A stretch of DNA of 64,000 nt from Butyricimonas virosa (GTDB lineage: Bacteria > Bacteroidota > Bacteroidia > Bacteroidales > Marinifilaceae), in the NCBI RefSeq assembly GCF_025148635.1, contig NZ_CP102269.1:1736001-1800000 (forward strand), written 5' to 3'. Numbering within the stretch: position 1 is the first letter of the stretch; each line of letters starts with the position of its first letter. The translations under genes were made by a program, and so were the position numbers. The notes beneath the pieces are model-generated. The model was not told the DNA's origin and made no database searches. It saw nothing but the letters and a program-made list of their open reading frames with translations. Shown in pieces: positions 26,503-35,908 of the stretch.

Positions 26503-27066
26503 CTAAATTGTCATAATATCTTTTTCTTTCTTTGCAAAGTATTCATCGGCTTTCTTGCCGTACTCGTCTGTCATTTTTTGAGCGATGGCTTCAGCGTCTT
26601 TGGACATATCTTCCGGAAGTCCGTCCTTTACCATTTTCTTCACTTGCTCAATGACATCCCGGCGAGCGTTGCGGATACTTACTTTCGCTGTTTCCATCTC
26701 GCCTTTACTTTGTTTTACAAGGTCGCGTCTGCGCTCTTCTGTTAGAGGCGGGATATTTATACGAATAATTTCTCCGTTGTTATCCGGGTTCAAACCGAGA
26801 TTAGCGTTCATGATTGCTCTTTCAATGGGAGAGATCATGCTTTTTTCCCAAGGTTGAACTGCAATTGTTCTCGGGTCTGGGGTTGAAATATTGGCTACTT
26901 GTGATAACGGGGTAGGACTACCATAATAGTCAACCAGCACGTCTTGTAAGATTTTCGGGTTGGCTCTTCCCGCTCTGATTTTACTAAGTTCTGATTCCAG
27001 GTGACTCAGAGCAGCTTCCATTCTCTCTTTTGCTTCGTCGAGATAAAATTGTACTTCCTCGTTCAT
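26503..27066 (-). CDS. frr: Ribosome recycling factor
   Basis: RRF splits post-termination ribosomes with EF-G. The 187-residue protein shows the standard long helix with KIRAGRANPKIL, then YYGSPTPLSQVANIS and PWEKSMISPIERAI, and the second helix LTEERRRDLVKQSK. Start: the reading frame extends to 27105, but the promoter -7 element at 27107-27114 puts transcription start near 27100, so the ATG at 27066 (MNEEVQFYLDEAKERM) is the real one. Confidence 0.96.
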   Translation of the reverse strand: MNEEVQFYLDEAKERMEAALSHLESELSKIRAGRANPKILQDVLVDYYGSPTPLSQVANISTPDPRTIAVQPWEKSMISPIERAIMNANLGLNPDNNGEIIRINIPPLTEERRRDLVKQSKGEMETAKVSIRNARRDVIEQVKKMVKDGLPEDMSKDAEAIAQKMTDEYGKKADEYFAKKEKDIMTI

Positions 27067-27106
27067 ATAATTTTTATTTGATTTAAATATCCCATAATGA
27101 ATCAAA

Positions 27107-27114
27107 CAAAGGTA
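27107..27114 (-). promoter_or_regulatory. -7 promoter element of frr
   Basis: Minus strand TACCTTTG, an exact TAnnTTTG match, 41 bp before the frr ATG at 27066. It excludes the longer frr start at 27105. Confidence 0.6.
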
Positions 27115-27131
27115 TAAAAAAAACTTTATTT

Positions 27132-28391
27132 TTACTCTATTCTACGCCACGTTTCCTTGACCTGAACGTTTTTGTGGGTTCCATCGGCCAGTTTTAATTT
27201 TACTTCGCCCGTGAGGACAAGTATCCGGTTATTTGCATCGTATTGGTAATGAGCGGAGGATTCCACGATGTCTTTTATTTTTACGGAAGGGGCATGTTCC
27301 GATAGAAATTGTCCGTGGGTGATTTTATAGGTTCCATTGACTCCGTTAGAGCAACTGAACGTGAAATCGTCGAAGTATTCTTTTTGTAAGAGTTGTTTGG
27401 TTGCAACCCCGTTTTCCGTTACTTTTTCCCATTTACCGACAAAGGGGTTGGCAATAATAGCCCGAATGAGTTTGCCGGGATTGAAAATACAGTCTTCAAC
27501 GTATCTTTTGAATTTCTTCTCTCCCAGGTAGTCCCGGATTTTGATCTCTCGCAGGGTTGTGTTTGCCCTAAAACGAGGGGTGATTCGTATATACTCCGAA
27601 GTGAAATCTTCTGTCGGCAGACTGTCTATAAGCCGGATTTGTTCGTCCCATTCTTCCTTATAGAATTGTAATATTTTGTTTTTGTCGGAAACAGGAAGAG
27701 ACATGGTGGGCATGACGATGCTTAACATGATTTCCGAGGATTGTTGCTGTTCCCGGGCGGAAGTGATGATACCTTTGTAAACAGCCTTGTCTGTCCCGTA
27801 ACGTTTTTTCAGATAGAGGCGATACATGTCGAAAGAAGCCTGAGGAACCGTGTCAAGTCCGTTTTTTAGCTTTTCTTCTTCTGTATTTAATGCTTTCAAG
27901 TACCTGTCAAAGGTCCTTCTTTCAATGCTGGGAGAGGTGCTTCTTAAAGCGAAATAAACGGGTACCGTGTATGAAACACGCACGGGAGAACCCTCTTGTT
28001 TCCCCGGTTCCCATTTGGGCATGGAGGCGATAACTGCTTTTGCCTCGTTGTCCAGTTCTGGTGAAACTCCCCGAATAATTTTGACATTGCTGACGCTTCC
28101 ATCTTTTTCAATGATGAACCGAACATACACTTTCCCTTCGAGTTTTTTCTCTTTGGCTGCTTCCGGATAACGTATGTTGTTGTATATCCATGTATTTAGG
28201 TTACCGGGAAATACGGGCATCTCTTGAACGAAGAAATGGACTTGGTTGTCTTCTGTGGAATCTTGAACGGTTTGTTTATCTTGAATTTGGCTAATTGCCG
28301 TGTGAGTGCTTAAAATAAGAAAGATACTCACCAACCCAATTGGTAATTTGGCGAGGGATTTTAATTTAGCATAGAATGGTTTTAATGTCAT
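27132..28391 (-). CDS. TonB C-terminal domain protein with an extra C-terminal region
   Basis: Secreted or membrane-anchored protein of about 419 residues from the ATG at 28391 (a further upstream frame start at 28430 is less likely). An N-terminal hydrophobic segment (LPIGLVSIFLILSTHTAISQ) is followed by a full TonB-like C-terminal fold: YPEAAKEKKLEGKVYVRFIIEKDGSVSNVKIIRG, and WEPGKQEGSPVRVSYTVPV. Unlike a normal TonB, this fold is near the N-terminus (about residues 50-145) with no proline-rich spacer. About 270 residues follow, helical then beta-rich at the end (GVNGTYKITHGQFL, ILVLTGEVKLKLADG). A true energy-transducing role is uncertain. Confidence 0.78.
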   Translation of the reverse strand: MTLKPFYAKLKSLAKLPIGLVSIFLILSTHTAISQIQDKQTVQDSTEDNQVHFFVQEMPVFPGNLNTWIYNNIRYPEAAKEKKLEGKVYVRFIIEKDGSVSNVKIIRGVSPELDNEAKAVIASMPKWEPGKQEGSPVRVSYTVPVYFALRSTSPSIERRTFDRYLKALNTEEEKLKNGLDTVPQASFDMYRLYLKKRYGTDKAVYKGIITSAREQQQSSEIMLSIVMPTMSLPVSDKNKILQFYKEEWDEQIRLIDSLPTEDFTSEYIRITPRFRANTTLREIKIRDYLGEKKFKRYVEDCIFNPGKLIRAIIANPFVGKWEKVTENGVATKQLLQKEYFDDFTFSCSNGVNGTYKITHGQFLSEHAPSVKIKDIVESSAHYQYDANNRILVLTGEVKLKLADGTHKNVQVKETWRRIE

Positions 28392-28543
28392 GGTGTGTTT
28401 CTTAGTGTGATAAATAGTTCTTTTTATCACAGCTAAATATAGAAGGAATTTTTTGTTTTTGCAATGAAAATAAAGATTTAATGAAAGTTTAACGCATCCT
28501 GTTAAGAGTGGTCTTTAAATTTTTAATTTTCAATTAAGGGAGT

Positions 28544-28551
28544 TACTTTTG
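28544..28551 (+). promoter_or_regulatory. -7 promoter element of the U32 gene
   Basis: TACTTTTG matches TAnnTTTG and lies 18 bp before the ATG at 28570. Confidence 0.55.
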
Positions 28552-28569
28552 TCTCCTTAAAGAAACGAT

Positions 28570-29826
28570 ATGAAAAGGAAAGATTTTGAAGTGATGGCTC
28601 CGGTTGGTTCTTATGAATCTTTGGAGGCGGCTTTGCAGGCAGGAGCGAATTCTGTTTATTTTGGAGTGGAAGGGTTGAATATGCGTTCCCGTTCATCGGC
28701 TAATTTCACGCTGGATGATTTGAGGAATATCGTGGAACGTTGTAATGCCCGAGAGGTGAAGACTTATCTCACGGTGAATACGATTATATATAATAACGAA
28801 CTTGAGAAGATGCACCAGGTGATCGAGTGTGCGAAGGATGCCGGGGTGTCGGCAATTATAGCTTCGGATATTGCGGCTATTTTGTATGCCCGGTCGATAG
28901 GGGTGGAAGTGCATATCAGCACGCAATGTAATATTACCAATTACGAGGCGGTGAAGTTCTACGCACAATTTGCGGATGTCGTGGTGCTGGCGCGGGAGCT
29001 GGATATGGATCAGGTGATGACAATTCATCGGCAAATTGTTGAGAACGATTTGCGTGGTCCCAAGGGGGAATTGATCCAGATCGAGATGTTTTCTCACGGG
29101 GCTTTGTGTATGGCGGTTTCGGGTAAATGTTATTTGAGTCTTCACGAGATGAATGCTTCGGCAAATCGGGGGGCTTGTTACCAGATATGCCGGCGTTCTT
29201 ATACGGTGAAAGATACCGAGAGTGATATAGAATTGGAGGTTGACGGGAAATATATCATGTCTCCTAAAGATTTGTGTACGATCGGTTTTATTAATAAAAT
29301 GATTGATGCCGGGGTGCGGGTTTTCAAGATTGAAGGGCGTGCCCGTTCGGCGGAGTATGTGAAGACTGTTTGCGAGTGCTATGACGAGGCATTGAATGCT
29401 TATCTTGACGGAAGCTATGGGGCGGAGAAGATTGCGAATTGGAAAGAACGGTTGTCTACCGTGTTTAACCGGGGATTTTGGGATGGCTACTATTTGGGGC
29501 AGCGTTTGGGAGAATGGAGCGAGGTGTACGGGTCTAAGGCCACGAAGAAGAAGGTATGTATTGGTAAAGTGACGAATTATTTTGGGAAGTTGCAAGTCGG
29601 AGAATTTAAATTGGAATCTTATGACTTGAAAGTAGGAGAGGAAGTGCTGATTGTCGGGCCGAATACTGGTGTCGTACAAATGATTGTTCCGGAGTTAAGA
29701 TTAGAATTGGAACCTGTTGAAAAAGTGGATAAAGGAGCTATTTTCTCCATGCCATGCGAAACGAAATTGCGAAGGTCTGATAAATTGTACAAATTGGTGG
29801 ATACGACGGAAGAGTTGATGCAATAG
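28570..29826 (+). CDS. trhP: Peptidase U32 family protein, TrhP-like tRNA hydroxylation protein
   Basis: A 418-residue member of the U32 family. Members once listed as collagenases are now known in several cases to be iron-sulfur RNA or quinone hydroxylation proteins; the length and the C-terminal beta-barrel (IGKVTNYFGKLQVGEFKLE) fit TrhP/YegQ, which makes 5-hydroxyuridine at tRNA position 34 from prephenate. The N-terminal barrel starts VMAPVGSYESLEAALQAGA. Four Cys in MFSHGALCMAVSGKC and NRGACYQICRRSY are the expected cluster ligands. The specific function is inferred from family. Confidence 0.85.
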   Translation: MKRKDFEVMAPVGSYESLEAALQAGANSVYFGVEGLNMRSRSSANFTLDDLRNIVERCNAREVKTYLTVNTIIYNNELEKMHQVIECAKDAGVSAIIASDIAAILYARSIGVEVHISTQCNITNYEAVKFYAQFADVVVLARELDMDQVMTIHRQIVENDLRGPKGELIQIEMFSHGALCMAVSGKCYLSLHEMNASANRGACYQICRRSYTVKDTESDIELEVDGKYIMSPKDLCTIGFINKMIDAGVRVFKIEGRARSAEYVKTVCECYDEALNAYLDGSYGAEKIANWKERLSTVFNRGFWDGYYLGQRLGEWSEVYGSKATKKKVCIGKVTNYFGKLQVGEFKLESYDLKVGEEVLIVGPNTGVVQMIVPELRLELEPVEKVDKGAIFSMPCETKLRRSDKLYKLVDTTEELMQ

Positions 29827-29849
29827 TTTTATCAGAAATATTTTGAGAT

Positions 29850-29883
29850 AAAAAAACGATCAAAATTAATTGATCGTTTTTTT
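29850..29883. terminator. Strong bidirectional terminator
   Basis: AAAAAAACGATCAA (29850-29863) pairs with TTGATCGTTTTTTT (29870-29883), a perfect 14-bp stem with 6-base loop and flanking A and T runs. It ends both the U32 gene (plus) and the outer-membrane protein gene (minus). Confidence 0.9.
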
Positions 29884-29886
29884 TAT

Positions 29887-30708
29887 TTATCTGAAAGGAT
29901 TCAATTTGGGAGGTTTGATGTCAAATAGATTATAACTTAAAACCAAACTACCTCTCATGTGTAACATTTTATAGTCAAAATACTGGTTACTAGGCTTGAA
30001 TATATCTTTGAATCCACAACTAAATCGTAAACCTAGTTCTATGCGTGGAAATAGTTGACGTTCATATCCGGCAATAAGGCCCATATCCCAACTGTCCAAT
30101 AGATTACTGAAATTGATATATAGAGGATTACCAGGATCGATAGAACCATTGTAGACCTTGTCGTCCGTCATCATATAACCTTTGGTTACGGTATTACGAA
30201 ATTTAGCGTTGATAATCCATGCTCCGTAAAGGCCAGCTAGAATTCGGTCTTTTTGATTTTTGAATGTGTACTTGAAATAAAGAGGAATTTCTAGCATCGT
30301 AAAATCCATTGACATTTCGGCAGATCCGCAGAAACGGGATATAATATTGTTTTTATCGTCATGGAATCGTTGGTTGTCGATGCGTGCATCGGCATCAATA
30401 GCGACTTTCTTGTACGTGACTTCAGCTCCTAGCGTCCATTTTTTGGTCACGGGAAAAGTAAGCTTTGCACCTATTGATGGCGAAAGTTTGGGATAAGGAT
30501 TAAATACATCGGGAACATTACTGAATGGGAAAGGTATGGCTCCACCAATATCGGTCCCCAACTGAACCCCGAGAGCAAATCGATATTCTACCTGGTCATC
30601 GGAAATACTATCCGCTTGAGTAGTGACTGATTTTGATTGATTTCTCTCTTTAGCGGTAATGTTTAGAGTACAAAATAATGGTACAAGTAAAAGGTATATT
30701 AATTTCAT
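29887..30708 (-). CDS. Outer membrane beta-barrel protein (porin-family/PorT-like)
   Basis: A 273-residue protein with a signal peptide (LLLVPLFCTLNITA) followed by alternating amphipathic strands typical of an 8-10 strand outer-membrane barrel, for example KLTFPVTKKWTLGAEVTYKKV and LEIPLYFKYTFKNQKDRILAGLYGAW. It lies 11 bp after the PCMD lipoprotein gene and is probably cotranscribed with it. No ligand can be inferred. Confidence 0.8.
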   Translation of the reverse strand: MKLIYLLLVPLFCTLNITAKERNQSKSVTTQADSISDDQVEYRFALGVQLGTDIGGAIPFPFSNVPDVFNPYPKLSPSIGAKLTFPVTKKWTLGAEVTYKKVAIDADARIDNQRFHDDKNNIISRFCGSAEMSMDFTMLEIPLYFKYTFKNQKDRILAGLYGAWIINAKFRNTVTKGYMMTDDKVYNGSIDPGNPLYINFSNLLDSWDMGLIAGYERQLFPRIELGLRFSCGFKDIFKPSNQYFDYKMLHMRGSLVLSYNLFDIKPPKLNPFR

Positions 30709-30719
30709 TTTTTCTCGGA

Positions 30720-32093
30720 TTAAAAGTTAACAACAACGTTATCAACGGTTAAAGTACTACCTTTAGCTCCAATGAACAGGTCTCCTTGTCTACTGGACGT
30801 CATTACGATAGATATATGTGTTGGTTCCAGATCTTTGTACTTGCTATCGTAGTTGATCGGGATTGTATAGTTGTCCCAGTTTTGGAGTGCAGTATTGGCT
30901 CCGTCGAAGATCATTTCACCCTTTCCCAAGACTTTAAGACCTTCTACAGGCTCGGCATGATCTCCGTGATATTCCAGTTCTCCATTGCCTTCCCAGCGGA
31001 GTAATTCAACCCAAACACGTCCTTGGTCAACACCCGGGATGTCTTTTATTATATAAGGAGATTTTTCATCCTTTCTTTCTGATTGTTGGAATTTTGCTCC
31101 AGCCACATATTTTGCATCGAATGAGATGGATTGTGGACGCATAATAAATGGTATCCCGAAATAGGTCATTAGCGGGGGATTGTTTAAAGCAGAGATTTTT
31201 ATTTGAAAATATCCCGTGAAAATTGTCCCGGCTGTTATTAATTCGCCAATTCCCAAGTTGGCTAAGTTTTGAATACCTGTTTGGAGTTGAGCGGCATATC
31301 CTTTTTGATAAGGTACCGGAGTTGTTCCTTGTACAAAAGAATTATTCGCTGTTGCCCATCCGAGTCCTTTGCCAGGTGTTGGATCTATGTTTACTTTAGA
31401 ATTATCAACATTAATCCATGATTCAAAATTGGAATTTTCTATTGTGGGAACAACCTGTATATTCCAAATCCGTTCGTCTTGATTGTCATCTGCAATTAAC
31501 GTGATTTGTTTTTGATCTTTCGGTCCCGAGAAGGTAAAGGGAGATTGTGCCGATCCGGCTTTTATTTTCCCGTTATGGGTGATATCAGCTTCAACGGTCA
31601 CGGGCCAATTAAAATCTTGTTTGAAATTGATACGGATGTTATTATTGCGAATGGCGACACTAACTTCTTCTTCGGTGTAATTTGTAACATGGAAATTGGT
31701 AATTTCCGCGTTTGTTTTATCTTTTAATATGATTTTCCCTAATAAGGGGATTCCGCTCTCCGAGATGAGATAAAATGTTTGTGGAGTATATACGTCTTTG
31801 AATGTGATTTCTTTTAAATTTAAAGGTTCCTCATCAACGCTAATGACATCATCTGTGGTAGATGAAAATTTAATATCCGCTTTTATGGTAAGGGGAAATA
31901 ATTTTCGTCCATAGTCTAAGGGGATTGTAACTACGTTATTAGTGATCGTGATTTCATCTTTATTTAATATGATTCCTTCAGTTTGATCCAATATCGTGAA
32001 GGAAACAATTTCTGCCGTATCACTTAATTTACTGACTTTTGTGCAAGAAAATAATCCCACAGCAAATAAAAGAATCCAATAATATTTTCTCAT
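30720..32093 (-). CDS. PCMD domain lipoprotein
   Basis: Surface or periplasmic lipoprotein of 457 residues with lipobox GLFSC. After two Ig-like/DUF-type repeats (about residues 25-210: ISFTILDQTEGI-like and AEITNFHVTNYTEEEVSV), residues from about 215 to the end form the putative carbohydrate metabolism domain (PCMD), recognised by NSNFESWINVDN, the RPQSISFDAKYVAG block and the end GSTLTVDNVVVNF. Such proteins often occur in carbohydrate-related Bacteroidota loci but their binding partner is not known. Confidence 0.8.
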   Translation of the reverse strand: MRKYYWILLFAVGLFSCTKVSKLSDTAEIVSFTILDQTEGIILNKDEITITNNVVTIPLDYGRKLFPLTIKADIKFSSTTDDVISVDEEPLNLKEITFKDVYTPQTFYLISESGIPLLGKIILKDKTNAEITNFHVTNYTEEEVSVAIRNNNIRINFKQDFNWPVTVEADITHNGKIKAGSAQSPFTFSGPKDQKQITLIADDNQDERIWNIQVVPTIENSNFESWINVDNSKVNIDPTPGKGLGWATANNSFVQGTTPVPYQKGYAAQLQTGIQNLANLGIGELITAGTIFTGYFQIKISALNNPPLMTYFGIPFIMRPQSISFDAKYVAGAKFQQSERKDEKSPYIIKDIPGVDQGRVWVELLRWEGNGELEYHGDHAEPVEGLKVLGKGEMIFDGANTALQNWDNYTIPINYDSKYKDLEPTHISIVMTSSRQGDLFIGAKGSTLTVDNVVVNF

Positions 32094-32148
32094 AAAAATT
32101 TATTTTTCGTAATAATCAGCAATTTTCATGCCATCTGTATTGATACGG

Positions 32149-32185
32149 AAATAACGACAAGCGGGTTGTCCGGTTGTCGTTATTT
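32149..32185 (-). terminator. Terminator of the YfhO-type gene
   Basis: AAATAACGACAA (32149-32160) is inverted at 32174-32185, a 12-bp perfect stem ten bases beyond the stop of the minus-strand gene. Confidence 0.75.
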
Positions 32186-32194
32186 TATGGGTAG

Positions 32195-34669
32195 TTAATC
32201 TTTTTTCTTGTAATGGCGAATGATATAAAATGCAATACATCCTAATAACGCGAGTAATAATATGCTGGAGCTGATTGCTGATATTTTGGCTCCCATGAAA
32301 TAGGATTGTGGTTTATACTCGAACGTGATCACGTGTTCTCCCGCGGGAACAATCATGGCTCGTAAAATGTAATCAGCCCGGAATAATTCACTCGGTTTGC
32401 CATCCACGTAGACATTCCAACCTTTTGGGTAATATACTTCACTGAAAACGGCTAGTTGTTCATCGGCGGCGGAAGTTTTATACTCCAATTTATTCGGGGC
32501 GTAAGATGTCAGTTGGATGGTTGCGTTTTCATCGAAATTAAAACCTTTGTCTTGAATAATAGATTGGAATTCTTTGTTGATAACGGCGGATTCTTTCGGG
32601 TCGATTTGTTTCAACGTGATAATTTCATCGTCCGGAGTGTCGACTAGTTCGTAATCTTTGACAAACCATGCATTCCCATACACGAAACGGTTGTTGATCG
32701 GGGCCGAGTTCGGATCAATAATAATGTATTTTGCGTTCAACATATTGAGCGCTTTTTGCTGGGAAAGGCTTCCCTCTATAGCAGAGAGAGTCGGAGATTG
32801 CTTTAATGCGTTCCCGAGATTCTGTATTTCGGGAATGATAAAGTAATCAATCATGTCTTGATAGCGTTGTAATTTTGCGGCACTATAGCCCCCGATTGTT
32901 TTGTGGAAATAACTGGTGTGGGAATCGTTAAACACGTCTACGGATAAATCCAACACCCGGTAATTAGGATCTTTATCGGTTAAAATAGCATTATCTGCTG
33001 GACGTAATTTATATTGGCTATTAAATTCTCGTTGTGTAACAAAATGGTTTGCATTTAAATAGCGTTTATCCACGGTCCACATATCTGCAAGAATTAGTAA
33101 CCCCATGATTATAGCGACTTGGGTTACTTTTAATTTTTGGATTACCCACGCCCAGATAACGGCTCCTGCCAATAATATAAATACCAATGAACGGAAAGCA
33201 TCGGAGCGGAGTAATGATTCCCGTTCTGCAGGTAAATATTGTTGTAACCATTCGGCTTGCGTATCAATAGGTGCGGAGAAATTTCCGGCAAGTCCGGGAA
33301 GCAAAGCAAATAGAGCACAAATTCCGGCTGTAACGCCAAGGGATATTTTTAATGCCTTAACAAGGACTTGTCGTTCAAAACAGCCATTGAGAATTTTGTT
33401 CAGCGTGTATATGCCTAATAACGGGATGGTCACTTGCAGTACAACCAGTATCATCGAAGGTACTCTGAATTTATTGTACAAAGGAACATAATCATAGAAG
33501 AAACTTGATAATGCCATGAAATGACGTCCCCAACCCAAGAATAGGGCTAACAAGGATATTCCCACGATCCACCATTTCATGGGGCCTTTGATTAAAACTA
33601 ATCCTAATACAAATAAGAAGATTGCGATGGCTCCCATATACATCGGTCCGGCTGTAAACGCTTGAGGACCCCAGTATAAAGGCATTTGCTTGATCATTTG
33701 ATCTGCATTCTGGGCTCCTGCACTCTTTAAGAATTTGTACGTTTCCGAGTTTTTACTTAACGCCCCGGCAGAGGCTCCTCCTTTAAAGTTCGGGATCAAC
33801 AGATTTAGGGATTCATCGATCCCGTAACTCCATGCTGTTGCGTATTCTTTATCCAATCCTCCTTTAGTTTGGTTCTTTTGATTTAAAGTTAATTCCGAAC
33901 CGCCACGCATGGTATATTTCCCGTATTCCCATGTCGGCCACAGATGATTCACGTTAGTTGCTCCCGCTAATCCGGCAGCAACAATTAACAACATGGCAGT
34001 TTTCAGAAATCCCGGTAGGGTCTTTTGTTTTATCGCCGTGCATAATTGAGCAGCACCGTAGAATATCGTAATGAACGCCAGGTAAAATGTAATTTGCGGG
34101 TGATTGGCCATGATCTCGAAGGAGAGCATGATGCCAAACAGCACGGCTCCCAACCATCGGTTCTTTCGAAAGGCATAGACAAGTGCAGCGAGAACAGCGG
34201 GCATAAAGGCGATAGCGGTCATTTTGGCATTATGCCCGACTTGTATGATCTGGAAATTATAGGAACAGAGTCCGAATGCTAAAGCTCCTACAATGGATAG
34301 CCAAGGATTGACCCCAAATGCCAGCATAAGAAAATAAAAACTGATAAAGCCTAGGATTAAATCGGCTGCAGGACGAGGTCCAACGAATAGAAATTCGTAA
34401 ATGTTTTCTAGGTAATTCCCCTTGTAGTAGGTGCTGATCATGGTTGTGGGCATCCCGCTGAACATAGAATTCGTCCAAAGTGGTTCTTCTCCTTCATTTG
34501 CTGCCCGATAGTCTATCGTTTCTTTGGCGGCACCCACGAAAGAAGAGACATCCGATTGATTGACAACCTTTCCTTGTAATGTGGGATAGAAATATATAAA
34601 ACCGATTAGAATCAATAATATAATTGCAAAGAAATGGGGATAAAATGCTTTCAGTTTTAGCTGTTTCAT
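32195..34669 (-). CDS. YfhO-family multi-pass membrane protein
   Basis: An 824-residue inner-membrane protein with about 11-13 hydrophobic segments, from FFAIILLILIGFIYFYP at the N-terminus to SSSILLLALLGCIAFYI at the end. The YfhO family resembles GT-C glycosyltransferases and is linked to cell-wall or teichoic acid glycosylation in Firmicutes. Recognisable features are the early periplasmic loop with SDVSSFVGAAKETIDYR and LWTNSMFSGMPTT, the conserved VPLYNKFRVPSMILV and the C-terminal VFSEVYYPKGWNVYVDGKP. Next to the glycan locus on the opposite strand, it may modify a surface glycan, but this is inferred. Confidence 0.85.
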   Translation of the reverse strand: MKQLKLKAFYPHFFAIILLILIGFIYFYPTLQGKVVNQSDVSSFVGAAKETIDYRAANEGEEPLWTNSMFSGMPTTMISTYYKGNYLENIYEFLFVGPRPAADLILGFISFYFLMLAFGVNPWLSIVGALAFGLCSYNFQIIQVGHNAKMTAIAFMPAVLAALVYAFRKNRWLGAVLFGIMLSFEIMANHPQITFYLAFITIFYGAAQLCTAIKQKTLPGFLKTAMLLIVAAGLAGATNVNHLWPTWEYGKYTMRGGSELTLNQKNQTKGGLDKEYATAWSYGIDESLNLLIPNFKGGASAGALSKNSETYKFLKSAGAQNADQMIKQMPLYWGPQAFTAGPMYMGAIAIFLFVLGLVLIKGPMKWWIVGISLLALFLGWGRHFMALSSFFYDYVPLYNKFRVPSMILVVLQVTIPLLGIYTLNKILNGCFERQVLVKALKISLGVTAGICALFALLPGLAGNFSAPIDTQAEWLQQYLPAERESLLRSDAFRSLVFILLAGAVIWAWVIQKLKVTQVAIIMGLLILADMWTVDKRYLNANHFVTQREFNSQYKLRPADNAILTDKDPNYRVLDLSVDVFNDSHTSYFHKTIGGYSAAKLQRYQDMIDYFIIPEIQNLGNALKQSPTLSAIEGSLSQQKALNMLNAKYIIIDPNSAPINNRFVYGNAWFVKDYELVDTPDDEIITLKQIDPKESAVINKEFQSIIQDKGFNFDENATIQLTSYAPNKLEYKTSAADEQLAVFSEVYYPKGWNVYVDGKPSELFRADYILRAMIVPAGEHVITFEYKPQSYFMGAKISAISSSILLLALLGCIAFYIIRHYKKKD

Positions 34670-34704
34670 TTTGGATCTGTTTTAAGGCCATGTTTATTCG
34701 TCGA

Positions 34705-34712
34705 CAAAAATA
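34705..34712 (-). promoter_or_regulatory. -7 promoter element of the YfhO-type gene
   Basis: Minus strand TATTTTTG, an exact TAnnTTTG match, 36 bp before the start at 34669. Confidence 0.55.
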
Positions 34713-34754
34713 AAAAATATAATATGAAATCTTTACTACTCGATGAATAATTGC

Positions 34755-34762
34755 TATTTTTG
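34755..34762 (+). promoter_or_regulatory. -7 promoter element of the plus-strand glycan genes
   Basis: TATTTTTG, an exact TAnnTTTG match, 18 bp before the ATG of the first glycosyltransferase at 34781. Confidence 0.55.
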
Positions 34763-34780
34763 TTTATCAAGAATTGAATT

Positions 34781-35908
34781 ATGAAAGTGTTCATGTTATC
34801 AAATCCCGCCGCGATACATACTCAACGTTGGGTAAGTGCGTTGGCTAAGCGGGGAGTGGAGATTATGTTATACAGTTTTTATCCTTGTGAAAAGGTTGAC
34901 TATTATAGGGGGATTAAGCATGTACAGGTAAAATCGTTCTGGCAATCACGTGATAGTAAGGGGATCAAGGGGTTTATTTTAGTCAAATTATTTACTTATT
35001 ACCTGGTGTTGATAAAAGATATCAGGAATTCCATTCAAACATTTCATCCGGATATCGTTCACGCTCACTATTTATCGGATAATGGTTTATTCGGGTCGTT
35101 GGCGGGTTTTCATCCTTTCGTCGTTTCTGCATGGGGAACAGATGTATATGATTATCCCCGACGTTCATGGAGCAGGGCTTGTGTGATTAAATATATACTG
35201 AAAAAGGCGGATCGAGTTTTGTCTACAAGTCACGTGATGGCCCGGGAACTTGCAAGATATACAGATAAAAAACAAATTCCTGTTACCCCATTTGGCGTGG
35301 ATATGACATTGTTCAAGAGATTTCCAAAAAAGTATCAAGAGACAGATAGATTCGTGTTTGGTATTGTGAAAACTTTGGAATATGGATATGGGATAGATAC
35401 GTTGATTGATGCTTTTGCTCTGTTGTGTAAACGGCGACCAGATCTGAACTTGTGTTTACGGATCGTGGGAGAGGGGAGTGAGAGAGAAAAATTACAGTTA
35501 CAAGCTATAAATTGGGGGCTGGCAGAAAAAATCGTATTTGAAGGAAAGGTAGTACATGATCATTTGCCGGAAGTCATCAGTTCTTTTGATGTATTCGTGG
35601 CGCTTTCCCGGGCAGAAAGTTTTGGGGTTGCTGTCGTGGAGGCAATGGCCGTGGGCTGTCCTGTTGTTGTATCAGATGCTCCGGGATTCACCGAAATCGT
35701 GAAATCGGGAGAGTCCGGCCTTATCGTTGAACGTGAGAATCCACAACAAGCATCAGAGGCCATGGAAACCCTGGTAAATGATGAAACATTGCGGGTTACT
35801 TTGGCTCAAAATGGAGAAAAGAGGGTTCGGGAATTATATGATTGGGATAAGAATGTGGAAGATATGATAGAAATATATCAAGAAATCGTGGAGGAAAGAA
35901 ATGTTTAA
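34781..35908 (+). CDS. Family 4 glycosyltransferase
   Basis: A 375-residue GT-B glycosyltransferase acting in the cytoplasm on a lipid-linked glycan. The N-terminal half has HAHYLSDNGLFG and VSAWGTDVYDYP; the C-terminal half has FGIVKTLEYGYGIDTLIDA, GEGSEREKL and the donor-binding EX7E motif ESFGVAVVE. It is the first gene of the plus-strand half of the polysaccharide locus and overlaps the flippase gene by 8 bp. Donor and acceptor sugars are unknown. Confidence 0.92.
   Translation: MKVFMLSNPAAIHTQRWVSALAKRGVEIMLYSFYPCEKVDYYRGIKHVQVKSFWQSRDSKGIKGFILVKLFTYYLVLIKDIRNSIQTFHPDIVHAHYLSDNGLFGSLAGFHPFVVSAWGTDVYDYPRRSWSRACVIKYILKKADRVLSTSHVMARELARYTDKKQIPVTPFGVDMTLFKRFPKKYQETDRFVFGIVKTLEYGYGIDTLIDAFALLCKRRPDLNLCLRIVGEGSEREKLQLQAINWGLAEKIVFEGKVVHDHLPEVISSFDVFVALSRAESFGVAVVEAMAVGCPVVVSDAPGFTEIVKSGESGLIVERENPQQASEAMETLVNDETLRVTLAQNGEKRVRELYDWDKNVEDMIEIYQEIVEERNV

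Noticed and set aside
28693..29679. A 328-codon open frame on the minus strand opposite the U32-family gene
   Set aside because: It is rich in His, Arg, Ile and Pro without any motif and is the antisense shadow of a clear conserved gene.
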